Origin: Phyto melanocephala
Lineage: Eukaryota; Arthropoda; Insecta; Diptera; Rhinophoridae
NCBI GenBank assembly: GCA_941918925.1
Contig: OW799237.1
Span: forward strand, 93,717,015-93,781,014
Direction of reading: 5' to 3'
Length of the DNA stretch: 64,000 nt
Shown here piece by piece: positions 1 through 10,268 of this stretch. A program made the translations under genes and the position numbers. Below the pieces are notes generated by a model, which was not told the DNA's origin, did not search any database, and saw only the letters and a list, made by a program, of their open reading frames with translations. How positions within the stretch are numbered: the stretch's first letter is position 1; the number at the start of each line of letters is the position of its first letter.

Positions 1-746
1 TGCTTTATAGACGGTTAAACGGCTGGACCGATTTCCCTGAAATTTTCACAGAATCTTTCTGTATGTCTGGAAGGAACTATAGGCTATACTTTGGTTTGAA
101 ATTGTGCCACGCCCTATTAAAGATTAAGCATTAAATATTATATATCACGAAAGTTAATGCAGCTAGAGTCTTGAAATTAAGTACGGTAAACTTTGACGAA
201 CATTTGGGTAAAAAATGGGCGGACTTGCAATATTAGGCGTGGCCACATGAATTAAATACTAAAATTCGTATATTTGGAAACGATATCGATTAGAGTAGTA
301 AAATTTTGCAAGAGCAACTTTGACACCCAAATGAACATTTAGGCAAGAAATTGGTGCATTATCAATAGTGGGCGTGGCACCTACCATATGAATTAAATAC
401 TAAAATTCGTATATTTGGAAAACGATATCGATTAGAGTAGTAAAATTTTGCAAGAGCAACTTTGACACCCAAATAAACATTTCTGGAATAAATGGGTACA
501 TTAGAAATAGTGGGCGTGGCAGCTCTCAAAGCAATTGAATACTAAAATTCGTATATTCGGAAAGCGATAACAGTTAGAGTACCCAAATTTTGCACGAGAA
601 GCTTTGACATCTATATGACTTTTTTGATAGGAAATGGATGCTTTAGTAATAGTAGGCGTGGCACTTGCAAAATAAATATATTTTTGAACTATAAAATTTT
701 TATTTCATTACGATGGGGGTGGCGAAGCACACCGGGTATTAGCTAG
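1..746 (+). mobile_element. Helitron, 3' portion (5' end cut by window edge)
   Basis: The block ends in CTAG (743-746) followed by T, the canonical Helitron 3' terminus and A/T target. Just inside it is a GC-richer stretch of the kind that forms the terminal hairpin. The first 60 bases (acggctggaccgatttc) match the subterminal part of the complete small Helitron at 4335-4542, so the 5' TC end probably lies only a few tens of bases upstream of the window. Recurrent 'gggcgtggc' blocks are typical of these non-autonomous insect Helitrons. No Rep/helicase coding is present, so this copy is non-autonomous. Transposition would depend on a helper element, which I infer from the family. Confidence 0.75.
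250..669 (+). repeat. Three tandem ~141-bp units inside the Helitron
   Basis: Three consecutive units start at 250, 391 and 533 (periods 141 and 142). Each opens with aattaaatactaaaattcg or a near match and closes with an 'agtgggcgtggcac'-like block. Units 1 and 2 are nearly identical while unit 3 is more diverged, so the last duplication step was recent. Internal tandem arrays of this kind are common in non-autonomous Helitrons. Confidence 0.85.
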
Positions 747-990
747 TAATATATAAATTTTTCTGAATTTTTTGCAAGCAGTTGTGCTAGCTATACTTAA
801 GTTTTTGTGAGTAAATGAAAAATAGAAGAAATTTAGTAAAACCCAATCAAAAAAACACAACTGAAATTTTTCGACTTAGGACCTTTTTGCCTTACGTCAT
901 AGAAAATCTTCTCCTTATACATATATAATTTTTTTTATAGAAAATTTTCGATGTAGCTTTTTTCTTAATAGAAATTTCCTGTTAAAACTT

Positions 991-1830
991 TTTTATACCC
1001 TTCACACAGTGAAAAAAGGTATATATAGGTTTGTCATTTCCGACCACAAGAAGTATGTATTTTCTGAAAGCTTATGAATATGGAAGTCGATTAAGCTCTG
1101 TCAGTCTGTCTGACTGTCTGTCCGTGTGTATGTTGTAATCAACTTTTTGAAGCCCCCCGACATCGCCTGGACCCGGGTGAGTAGATCGGTATTGCAAATC
1201 AGAAACATCGGTTCATAAACAACTGAGATATGAGAGAAAACCCACGGCCACCTCGTTTTTTTAACACAAAAACAACATAAATACACACAAACGTGGTATA
1301 CTGGTTGGAGTAAACGTGGCATCGAACCCTAGCTAAATCCAAAAAAATTTATTTTTATTATTTTTATTTATTTTTTATTTTATATATTTTTATTATTTTT
1401 ATTTAATTTTTTTTTATTTTTTTTCATTTATTTTATTTTTTTCTTATTTTTGTTTTTAATATTTTTTTAAATTTTTTTTTATATTTTTTTTTTAATTTTT
1501 TTTTTAATTTTTTTTTATTTTATATTTTTTAAAATATTTATATTATTTTCTTATTTTTTTTAAATATTTTTTTTAATTTGCTTTATATCTTTTTTTATTT
1601 TTTTTTTCGTTTTATTTTTAAAATTTTTTTTTTTTTTTATTTTTTTTTTTTTATTAATTATGTATTTTTTTAACACACATACGTAAATTTATAATTTTAC
1701 AATGAGATGTTTTTATATATGAATGTTTTTTAATTGTCATATTAATACATACAAACTATTGTTATTGCGTGACTACACGTTTTGAAGGGTATATAAGATT
1801 CGGCATGGCCGAATATAGCACTCTTACTTC
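991..1830 (+). mobile_element. INE-1/DINE-like Helentron, copy A
   Basis: It starts with T-rich sequence and tatacccttcacacagtg. It contains the 'ttccgaccacaagaagtat...gtctgtccgtgtgta' core that resembles Drosophila INE-1/DINE-1. It ends with gaagggtatataagattcgg, a short hairpin (attcggc/gccgaat) and gcactcttacttc. The 3' third (about 1340-1660) is nearly pure T/A. There is no coding capacity, so it is non-autonomous. The 73-codon antisense ORF here has no support. The element abuts a second copy head to tail. Confidence 0.75.
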
Positions 1831-2566
1831 TTTTTTTATACCCTTCACACAGTGAAAAAGGGTATATATAGGTTTGTCATTCCGTGTGAAATTTCTACAA
1901 TTTTGATTTCCGACCCCATAAAGTATATATTTTCTGAAAGCTTATGAATAGGGAAGTCGATTAAGCCCTGTCAGTCTGTCCGTCTGTCCGTGTGTATGTT
2001 GAAATCAACTTTTTGAAGCCCCCCGACATAGGTTGGACCCGGGTAAGGTATTAAAATATCAGAAATATTCGGGAGTAGATCGGTATTGAAAATCAGAAAC
2101 ATCGGTGCTTAAACAACTGAGATATGAGCAAAAACCCACGACCACCTCGATTTTCTTTTCACAAAAACAACATTACAACAACAACATACATCATACAAAC
2201 GTGTATAATGGTTAGGGAAAACGTGGCATCGAATCCCAGCTGAGCCAAAAAAAATTTTTTTTAATTTTTTAAAATTTTTTTTTTATTTTTTTTTTATTTT
2301 TTATTTAATATATTATATATATTTTTATTATTATTTTTTTTAATTTTTTTTATTTTTTTTTTGTTTTATATATATTATATATGTATATAATAATTTTTTT
2401 TTTTAATTTTTTTTTAAATTTTTTTTTTTTAAATTTTTTTTTTTAAATTTTTTTTTTTTTTTTGTTTTTTTTAACATACATACGTGAATTTACTGTTATT
2501 GCATGACTACACGTTGTGAAGGGTATATAAGATTCGGCACGGCCGAATATAGCGCTTTTACTTGTT
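1831..2566 (+). mobile_element. INE-1/DINE-like Helentron, copy B
   Basis: Same structure as the preceding copy: tatacccttcacacagtg at the left, ttccgaccccataaagtata and repeated gtctgtccgtctgtccgtgt in the core, a T-rich tract (about 2250-2475), and a 3' hairpin attcggc-acg-gccgaat at 2532-2548 followed by gcgcttttacttg. It is far more similar to the copy at 33.7 kb than to its immediate neighbour. The tandem is therefore more likely insertion beside or into a resident copy than duplication in place. Confidence 0.8.
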
Positions 2567-3528
2567 TTTATTTTAAATAAATTTTTTTTTTATTCATAAA
2601 AAAATGTTTATTAAATATTTCCGCTAAAGAGAAATTTAATATAAGTTTTTATCAAATTTTTTTCTGTAGAAATGTTTCGACAGAAATTTGTTTATTAAAA
2701 ATTTGAAATTTAATTTTTTTTCTATAGAAAATTTTTAATTAATTTTTTTTTCTATAGAAAGTTATTGGTAAAGTTTCATGTTGAAAAATATTTTCGTTAT
2801 AGAATATTTCGTTAAAACTTTTTTTGTATAAATTAAATTTTTTTCATAGAAAATTTTTTATTAAATTTTTTTTATAGAAAATTTTTATTAAACATTTTAT
2901 TTTCTCTATAGAAAAATTTGATATAATTTTTTCTTTATAAAAAAGTTTTGATCAAAATTGTTTTTTGTGGAAATGTTTCGATAAAATATTTTTTTAAATA
3001 TTTGAAATTAAATTTTTTTTTTATAGAAAATTTTAAAATAATTTTTTTTTGATAGACAGTTAGTTATTGGTAAAGTTTTATGTGAATAAAATATTTTTGT
3101 TATAAAAAAACTTGCAATAATTATTTTATCCACAAAAAATTTCTTATTATATTTTTCTGTAGAAAATTTTGATAATTTTTTTCTCAATTAAAAGTTTTGT
3201 TAAACATTTTTTCTGTTAAAATGTTTTGATAAAATTTTATTTATTAAAAATTTTGAACTATAATTTGTTTTCTATAGGAAATTTTAAATTAAATTTGTTT
3301 TACTATAGAAAGTTTTTGGTAAAATTTCCTGTTAATGCAATATTTCTTTTTATTAATTTTCTAAGGAATTATATTTTTTTTCTATAAAAATGTCGAATTA
3401 AATAATGCATATCATTCATATCATATAGAATTATCTTGTTGAAATTTTCTTTACAGAAAATTTGGGATTACTTTTTTTGTTTATTAACTCATTTTGAATG
3501 AAATCTTTTAGTAAAGAAAATTATTGAT

Positions 3529-4037
3529 ATTCTTGTCGTTATCGCATTGAACTTATAGCCTAAAATTTAAAATATAATACAATTTGAAAAAGTTCATAAA
3601 ATTAAAATACAACAAAAAAACACATTGGCATCTTGTTTAAAGCATGTGACATATATATAATGCAACTGCATAATTGCAAAAATTGCTTTAGCGACATCTT
3701 ACGCTAAAGGCAATCGTTAAACTTGTGGTAATGACGTGCAAAAAAGAATACATGAAAAACAGATGTTGGTAAATTTCGTACTAACTCAATGATATGTATT
3801 TGAAATAACAAGAAATCAATTAGAACAAATAATTCTTATTTCAAATTTCAATGTGATACTTAGTTAAATAGTTGATATTTACACACAACACCTGCAGTTC
3901 AGATCAAAAGAGTGCTGATGATGAAACCGTAGCTGGTTTCTAATTTTTCCTGAATATTATTGTCGTTATCGCATTGAACTTATAGCCTAAAATTTAAAAT
4001 ATAATACAAATTGAAAAAGTTCATAAAATTAAAATAC
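3529..4037 (+). repeat. Penelope-like terminal repeat with ~80-bp direct duplication
   Basis: The segment 'cttgtcgttatcgcattgaac...ttataaaattaaaatac' occurs at about 3529-3608 and again at about 3957-4037 with only a few differences. About 350 bp lies between, including gttgatatttacacacaaca and the decayed hammerhead-like motif. The same block precedes and follows the hammerhead-like motif near 35.3 kb. The arrangement fits partly tandem pseudo-LTRs, as in Penelope-like elements. This is inference from arrangement; no ORF is attached directly. Confidence 0.55.
3901..3950 (+). other. Truncated hammerhead-like motif
   Basis: CTGATGA at 3915-3921 is followed by an intact stem-II hairpin, gaaacc (3923-3928) / ggtttc (3935-3940). 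The downstream GAAA box, stem III, cleavage site and 3' strand of stem I are missing: the sequence jumps to taatttttcctgaatatt. Compared with the copy at 35.3 kb, about 33 bases are deleted. It cannot be catalytic. Confidence 0.6.
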
Positions 4038-4334
4038 GAAAAAATTTATTATCTAAAAAATATTTTTTTCTAAAATTTTCTTCGTAGAACATATAAATGA
4101 AATTTGGTTTAATAGAAAATTATTGATACAATTTTTCTTAGAAATTTTTTTTACTCTACATAATTTTTTAATTTCATTTTTTCTTCTAAAAAAAAATAAT
4201 TTTTTCTAAAATTTTTCTGTATAAAATTTTTTTAATGGAAAATTATTGATACAAAATTTAAATTGGTTTATAGAACTTTTTTTTTACTTTTCAGAATTTT
4301 TTATTATAATTTTTTCAATTGCTTTTATGAAAAA

Positions 4335-4542
4335 CTAGCGGACACGGCGAACTTCGCCTCGCCCCAGAACAATTTTTCCATTTGAAAATACATTAAGGAT
4401 CAATTTCACACAAATTTTCATACAAAAACTCGATTTTCGATTTTTCTAGAGGTATTTTCCAAAATTTTCTTCCGTAACTACGAACAACTGACAAAAAATG
4501 TTACAGAAATCGGTCCAGCCGTTCTCTTTTTATATACATAGA
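4335..4542 (-). mobile_element. Complete 208-bp non-autonomous Helitron
   Basis: Read on the minus strand it begins A|TCTATGTATATAAAA and ends in CTAG|T. Just before the end is a compact GC-rich hairpin, ggcgaagttcgcc. Both ends fit the Helitron rules (5' TC, 3' CTAG, insertion between A and T, no target duplication). The subterminal 'ggctggaccgatttc' is shared with the element at the start of the window. At 208 bp it keeps little more than the two ends. Confidence 0.8.
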
Positions 4543-6305
4543 TTTCAAAATTCGTTCGTTCACGGCAAAATCTTTACTTACCTAGTAAGTTAGCAAGTAA
4601 TATTGGAGATACACATAAACTAGTTACTTTTTGACCGAATAACTATTATTTTTGTTTGAGTTGTCCCAAAAATCATGACCCTCGCTTACAAATGAACTTA
4701 CAAAAAGCAATAAAATAAGTAGTTAACAATAAAGCTGAATTATAGCTGGATATTTTTATACTGTTGCAATACAAAAAAATATAAAAATTATAATATTGGG
4801 CATATTATAATATTTATGAAGTTAATTTAAAGTTCACTGTTTAAAAAAATATATAAAAAGTATTTACGAAGGTCATAACCAATATGCCATTACTCTGTAC
4901 TTTAAAATAATGATGTTGGTAACGACCCCTCATTACTATGTAATATATGAAGTAATGACAACCTATTACATAATTTCGAAAAGATTTTGCTGGGTTATAA
5001 CAAATTTAAAAATTTTTTTCTAGATTGAAAATTTTTTAATAATTTTTTTCTTTTTAGAAAAGTATAAATAAATTTTTTTTCTTGTTAAAAATTGCATATT
5101 TTTTTTCTATAAAAGACATTTGATAAATTTTTTTTCTTTACAAGATTTAAAATTTTTTTCTTTATAAAAACGTTTTGAAAACTTTTTTTCTCTATTGAAA
5201 AAAGAAGTTTTAGTAATTGGATTGTAATAAAATATTTTTTTTTTGTAAACAAATTATCACAAACTTGAACTTGAGAACGTGTTTCTTTATAAAACTTTTG
5301 TGATACATTTTCCTCCTTATGAGTTTTTTTTATAAAATATTTTTTTTTTCATAAAAAATACAGACAACATTTTTTTCTCAATAAAAAATTTTAATAAAAA
5401 AAAACTTTTTATTAAAATATTTTTTAAAAATTTGTTTTTCTGCAGAAGATTTTTAATACATTTTTTCTGAATGATAATTTTTGTTTGTTTGTAGGAAATT
5501 TTTGATTAAACCCTTTTTTCTATAAAAACGTTTTGATAAATTCCTTTATTTGTTAAAAATATTTAAAGTTTTTGCCTATTGAAAATTTTTGATAATATTT
5601 TTTTTTTTTAAATAGAAAATGCTTATAAAATTTGTCTGTGTAACAGCTTTGATAAAAATTGTTTAATAGAAAATATTCTTTCTTCAAAAAATAAACGATA
5701 TAATTTTCTATCTACAATGTAGAAAGTTTTTTCTGTAGAAAATTTTTTCTTTTAGAAAATATATTAAAAAAAACTTCTTTCTGGCAAAAGAATTTTAAAT
5801 AATTTTATTTTTATAAAATTTTCTCTCTGTGAAAGATTGGTGGTTATGTTTTCACTTTTTTTTATAAAACTTTTTATTGGAAATTGTTTGTTTCAATAAT
5901 CTTTTTACAGAAATATTTTTACGAAATTTTTTCATGAAATTTGGTCAACAGGGATAAAAGTCTTGACAAAATTTTTGGTTTATGAAAAAACAAATAAAAA
6001 ATCTGTATAAAACTATGTTTATCAAAATGGATTTTCTATCAAAAATGTTGGGCAGAGTTTTTTTCATTACATTTCTGTAGATTTTTAATGAAATATTATT
6101 TTTGGGAAATATTTTTCTACAAAATATTTTTAATAAAATTTTTTTCTTAATATACAATTTCTCTGCAAAAAAATTCTCTAAGGAAAAATACCAATTAATT
6201 ATTATTTTTATGCAAAATTAAAAATTTCTCATATTTAATTTTAATTTAATTTGCAGGCTATAAGTTTTATGTGTTAATGACAGAATATCTAGGATAATTA
6301 AGTTA

Positions 6306-6376
6306 TCATATACTAGCTGAGTGGAATGCATTTTCGAAACCAGCTACGGTTTCATCATTAGCACTCTTTTAATCAG
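6306..6376 (-). other. Hammerhead-like motif, one core mutation
   Basis: On the minus strand the elements are stem-I gagtg (complement of 6362-6366), the core box CTAATGA (complement of 6355-6361), stem-II gaaacc/ggtttc, GAAA (complement of 6332-6335), stem-III atgcat (6326-6331), then the cleavage triplet and cactc (complement of 6319-6323). The architecture equals that of the 35.3 kb copy. The core has A instead of G at its third position (CTGATGA to CTAATGA), which corresponds to G5 in hammerhead numbering and should abolish cleavage. Confidence 0.6.
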
Positions 6377-6825
6377 AACTACTAGTGTTGTGTGTAAATA
6401 TCAACTATTTAACTCAGTATTATCATGAATCTCATGAAATCTCCTCTCCATGAAAAATTTTTGGTAATATTTTCACTTTATTCTTTTTTGTAGGATTTTT
6501 TTTTTTAATAAAATTTGTAATTTTTTTTTAATGTTTCTCATAAATTTGCGCAAAATTATTTCTTTATAGAAAAATTTATAAAAAAAATTCCGTCTTTAAA
6601 AATTTTTTCCATTAAAAAGTTTAGAGAGAGTTTTTCCTCTACTGGAAATTTTTAATACAATTTATTAATAGAATTTTTTTACAAAATATTTTTTATAATA
6701 TTTTTTTTCAACAGAAATATTTTTTTTGAAAAAATACTGATAAAAATATTATGTAAATTTCTTCGATCTTTTTGTATTAATATATTGTTTCAGTTTTTTC
6801 GAGCTAAAGAAAGGGTGAACAATTA

Positions 6826-7397
6826 TTAATAGATTGGTACCAGAAGCCCACATCTTCTGGAAGAATCATTAATTATTATTCAAAACACCCAAAAAGGATT
6901 ATCATAAATACAGCAGGAAATCTTATTGAGAGAATTTGAAGATTAGTGATAAGGTATTTCATAGAAAGGATATAGAGAATATTAAAAATATTTTAATTGA
7001 TAGTAATTATCCGACCCGGTTGATTTGTAGATTGATAAGTCAATTTAAAAAACAGAACAATTTAGACGTAAAAACTATTATTGAACCTAAAATTCATAAA
7101 TCAGTAACTTATCTTCCTCTTTTATCTGAAAGATTGGAAAAATCTCAAATTTATGACAATAGGAAATATACAATGGGCCATTAAATGTTCAACACATTAG
7201 GTAGATTATTTAGTAAAACGAAAAATAGAATAGATAAATTAGATAGGTCTAACTTCGTTTACAAAATACCATGCTGTGGTTATGGTAATGAAAACTGTGA
7301 TAAGGTTTATGGGAAAAGTTGTGACAAAAAATTATTTCCAGAGAATATTTTTGATAAAATATTATTTTTATACGAAAATATTGGTAAAATTTTCTAA
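6826..7397 (+). pseudogene. Penelope-like element relic: RT tail and start of GIY-YIG domain
   Basis: Three reading-frame pieces follow one another. About 6826-6935 reads WYQKPTSSGRIINYYSKHP in one frame, which is a Penelope-like RT segment. 6936-7184 (82 codons) carries DSNYPTRLICRLI. 7185-7397 (70 codons) carries a run that matches the linker, then SNFVYKIPC followed by KVYGKS, at the place where Penelope-like proteins begin their GIY-YIG endonuclease (VYKIPC...YIG). A frameshift near 6935, a stop at 7182-7184 and loss of the rest of the nuclease make it non-functional. The catalytic RT motifs lie upstream and are absent. This is a relic of a retroelement that would have copied itself by target-primed reverse transcription. 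Confidence 0.7.
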
Positions 7398-8666
7398 AAT
7401 TCTTTCTTAAGATTTTTTAAATATTTTTTCTACACTCTTCACTTTGTTAGGAAAATTTTTAATCAACTAAAATATATTTAATAAAATGTTTTTGACTTAC
7501 TTATATTTCTATGAAAATTGCTAAGAAATTTCTCTATAAAACATTTTTGCTAAAATTAGAAAAACGTCATAATATCTCTATACAATAGAATATAATTTTC
7601 CCAAAGTTATTAAAGAGTTTTTTCTAAAATATTTCTGCACGTTTGTATCTCCTTCTCACAAATTACCAGTATTATTAAGGTATAATTTTCCACAATGAGT
7701 TTCCTTCCTACAACCTCAAGCCATGAATATTTGCAACACTTTACTACATACAAATTTGCATCGAAACGTATTCATAGTGTACAAAGTATTTCTTAAAAAA
7801 AATATAAAAAAAAAAACTTTGTACATACTTTAGTTTTGAATTGAGTAACAAAAAAGCTTTTACCACTAAAATTTTTTTAAAAGAGATCATTAAAATTTAA
7901 TAACCCTCTGTCTTGTTCATGGTCAAATACATTTTGTAGGTAAAATACTATTTATACTAAATATAAGCAAAGAATCTGTTTGCATGTGAAAAACTGTTTA
8001 AAAAGAAGAGAAAATAAGTATAAGCAAACGTGCCATTTTAACATTAAATAAAAAAAAAAAAAACATGATGCACTTTGAAATGGTTGTTTCTTGTTGTTTG
8101 TGTTTTAAGCACTCAATGTACAACACACATATAAGTTGTAGTATGAGTCTGTTCTCTAAACGAAAGAAATTAAAAAAACAACACCCGAATGTTTTATGTT
8201 GTTGTGTTGGATGTATGTATGTATGTAGGTTAATGTGCTGGAATTTTAATTATTCATACATTTGGGAAATATTTGTAGGTCTAGGAAATTTTCTTTAAAA
8301 ATTGTATATTTTTTTATTTTTTTTTTTTAATTTTGTACTTAAAAAATATTTTAGTTTTCCGGAAAATTTTCTTAAATTCTCAAACATTTTAAGTATTTTT
8401 TTAAATAATTATTTTATTAAAATTTGTAAATATTTTTATAAAAATTAAATTAAAGTAAGTAATTAAGAATTTTGTGTTAATATCGTTGATATCCCAATGA
8501 TTTCACTTTATAATATTATTGAAACTGTAAACAGTATATTTATTCTTCTGTATTTTAAGTTAAAAATACTTGCATTGTGTATAATTGTAATAGTGCTGAA
8601 ATATGATTAGGGCGGATAGAAATATTATTGTTTCAAATTTATAAGTTGAAAATGCACAGTGTAATT
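7398..8666. other. AT-rich stretch without a recognised gene
   Basis: The first ~250 bases continue the decayed T-rich minisatellite. The rest is AT-rich single-copy-looking DNA with short A runs (for example 7797-7816 and 8050-8062) and a tgtatgtatgtatgta run near 8208-8228. The 77-codon ORF at 8065-8298 has no recognisable motif. Confidence 0.6.
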
Positions 8667-8855
8667 TAGGTTGGGTTAGGTTGAAAAGGAGACATACATA
8701 CACTTATGCCCAATTGGCATGTTGTGCGCCCCATATGAATAGAATAGTTCAAAAAGAAGAGAAAGAGTAGTAGACCAGTCCAGAGTCTCTAGCGTGAATC
8801 GAATGCGCAACCCATAATCTAGCAGACCAGCACTTTACTGACTAGTCCACCTGGG
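8667..8855 (-). mobile_element. tRNA-derived SINE, copy 1 (longer 3' variant)
   Basis: On the minus strand it reads ggtggactagtcagtaaag (A-box region), then a decayed B-box gcattcgattc (complement of 8796-8806), then a pyrimidine-rich body and a 3' tail made of aacctaaccc-type repeats (complement of 8667-8681). It is clearly related to the SINE at 28,031 but has about 60 extra bases between the body and the tail and more substitutions, so it is older. I found no convincing target duplication. Confidence 0.7.
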
Positions 8856-8989
8856 AATTCAAAAAATTATTTAGTAAAAAGTTTTCCATTTACGAATAAG
8901 TAATTCTTAAGAATCGAATAACGTGTAAAATAATTTGAACTATACTACAAAAGTGGTGTTTTATACGTGGCTTTCAGCGTAAGTTTTTT

Positions 8990-9674
8990 GAAGTGGTGAA
9001 GTGTTTAGAGTACCAAACTTCAACCCAAAGAACTCTGGCTCGAATTACGCAGAGAGAAAAAATTTTATTCTGTGTTCGAGTTTTAAATTAAGAGACTTAA
9101 CCCATCAACACACAAATCCACCAAAGAAAAGAAGAAGCCTCCTGACGTTAAAGCTCAATTCTAGCATCCAAGAAAAGTCAATTGGAAGTTCTAGCGTCAT
9201 CTACAGGACAAATTCTAAGCACGACAACAAAGCTAAGATCTGTGTAACTGCACAATCATATGAAGTCTTTATTCCTAGGTAACGACACATAGCAGCCCTA
9301 TCAGCCATTTAAAGGCTACATCAGACAAATCATCTACTTCGTTAGAAGAAAAAAACACTATGAACAGAATGAAAGAATGGCAAAACCTGAGACTTTGTAA
9401 AAGTGGATGTAAACGAAAAAAATATAGTTCAGAGCTCGTCGTTCATCCCAATTTTGCGCCGAGCTTATCACTTTTTTGTTATAATTTTTTGCTACAACCA
9501 TCAGTTCGATGGCAACGTAAGCACTTGTTGTATTAATCTTACAACTTTTGTTTGCATCAGTGTTTTTGTGTGGTCCGTTATCAACAGTATGCTGGTATTG
9601 TTCACACAACATTATCGCTACGCTGGGCCATATGTTATTATTACATTTTTTTTATATTTTTTATTTATAGATAA
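8990..9674. other. Unassigned region with a weak SINE-like start
   Basis: About 8992-9055 looks like a second, very decayed tRNA-like promoter (gtggtgaagtgtttagag, then ggctcgaattacg in the B-box position). Downstream DNA is less AT-rich than its surroundings and holds an open frame at 9001-9282 that begins with GTG, not ATG. I recognise no protein in it. The two overlapping ORFs near 9.4-9.7 kb lie on opposite strands and neither has support. Confidence 0.3.
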
Positions 9675-10268
9675 CTAGCTAAGCCCGGCGAGCGTTGCTA
9701 CGCCGCTTAATGAATAAAAATGCATTCGAAATTTTAATTGAATATCAAGTGCAAGAAGCTAGAAATTATAACTTTTTTTAAATGAGCGTGACCCTGTCCT
9801 CTTTTCTAATCACGAAACTGTATAATCATGACAGCTCAATATGTGTGCAAAATTTCAGAAAAATCGGTCCAGTGCAAGTAGCTAAAAATTATAACTTATT
9901 TTTTATGGGCGTGGCACTTTTAATTTTTCTAATCACGTAATTGTTAGTCATGACAGCTCAATATGTGTGCAAAGTTTCACAAAAATCGATCGAGAGTAAG
10001 TACCTCAAAATTATAACTTTTTCATAGGCGTGGTCCTGCCCACTTTTCTTATCACGAAATTGTATAATCATTTCAGAAAATTCGGTCAAGTGCAAGTAGC
10101 TAAAAATGATAACTAATTTTTTATGGGCGTGGCCCCGCCAACACTCCCTGGAATGTGTACAACAACTTGCCATAGTTTGAGTCCGATCGGCTTTACGGTT
10201 TCGGAATCTACAGCTAACACACACACAGACAGAATTTCACTTATATATTATATATATATATATGTAGA
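9675..10268 (-). mobile_element. Complete 594-bp non-autonomous Helitron
   Basis: On the minus strand the 5' end is A|TCTACATATATATATA (complement of 10268 downward), followed by gtgtgtgtgttagctgtagattccg. The 3' end is gccgggcttagCTAG|T (complement of 9675-9678), with the GC-rich hairpin cggcgtagcaacgctcgccg just inside. Internal repeats of 'atgggcgtggc...aagttataatttttagctacttgcac' occur about four times. There is no Rep/helicase ORF. The same family supplies the fragment at 52,061. Confidence 0.85.

Larger units (their letters stand above)
2567..6790. repeat. Long T-rich decayed minisatellite (TTTCTATAGAAAA core)
   Basis: Over about 4 kb the sequence repeats, very imperfectly, a 25-35 base motif of the form ttttttctatagaaaatttt followed by gataaaat/aataaaattt. 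The core is palindromic (TTCTATAGAA), so it reads the same on both strands. Units are diverged and interrupted by the Penelope-like blocks at 3529-4037 and 6306-6420 and by the Helitron at 4335-4542. ORFs here, such as the 70-codon one near 6 kb, are simple-sequence artefacts. The same motif continues weakly after the Penelope-like ORF to about 7640. Confidence 0.7.

Noticed and set aside
3911..3940. First reading of the motif as CTGATGA directly followed by the GAAA of GAAACC.
   Set aside because: That leaves no stem II. Taking GAAACC/GGTTTC as stem II and the GAAA after it as the core box fits every part in the 35.3 kb copy.
5945..6157. 70-codon minus-strand Lys/Ile-rich frame.
   Set aside because: It lies in the T-rich minisatellite and is a simple-sequence artefact.
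8065..8298. 77-codon Cys-rich frame.
   Set aside because: No recognisable family, no leader or splice signals; expected by chance in AT-rich DNA.
9001..9282. 93-codon open frame as a gene.
   Set aside because: It begins with GTG, has no motif or promoter context, and follows a SINE-like start. Composition alone is not enough.
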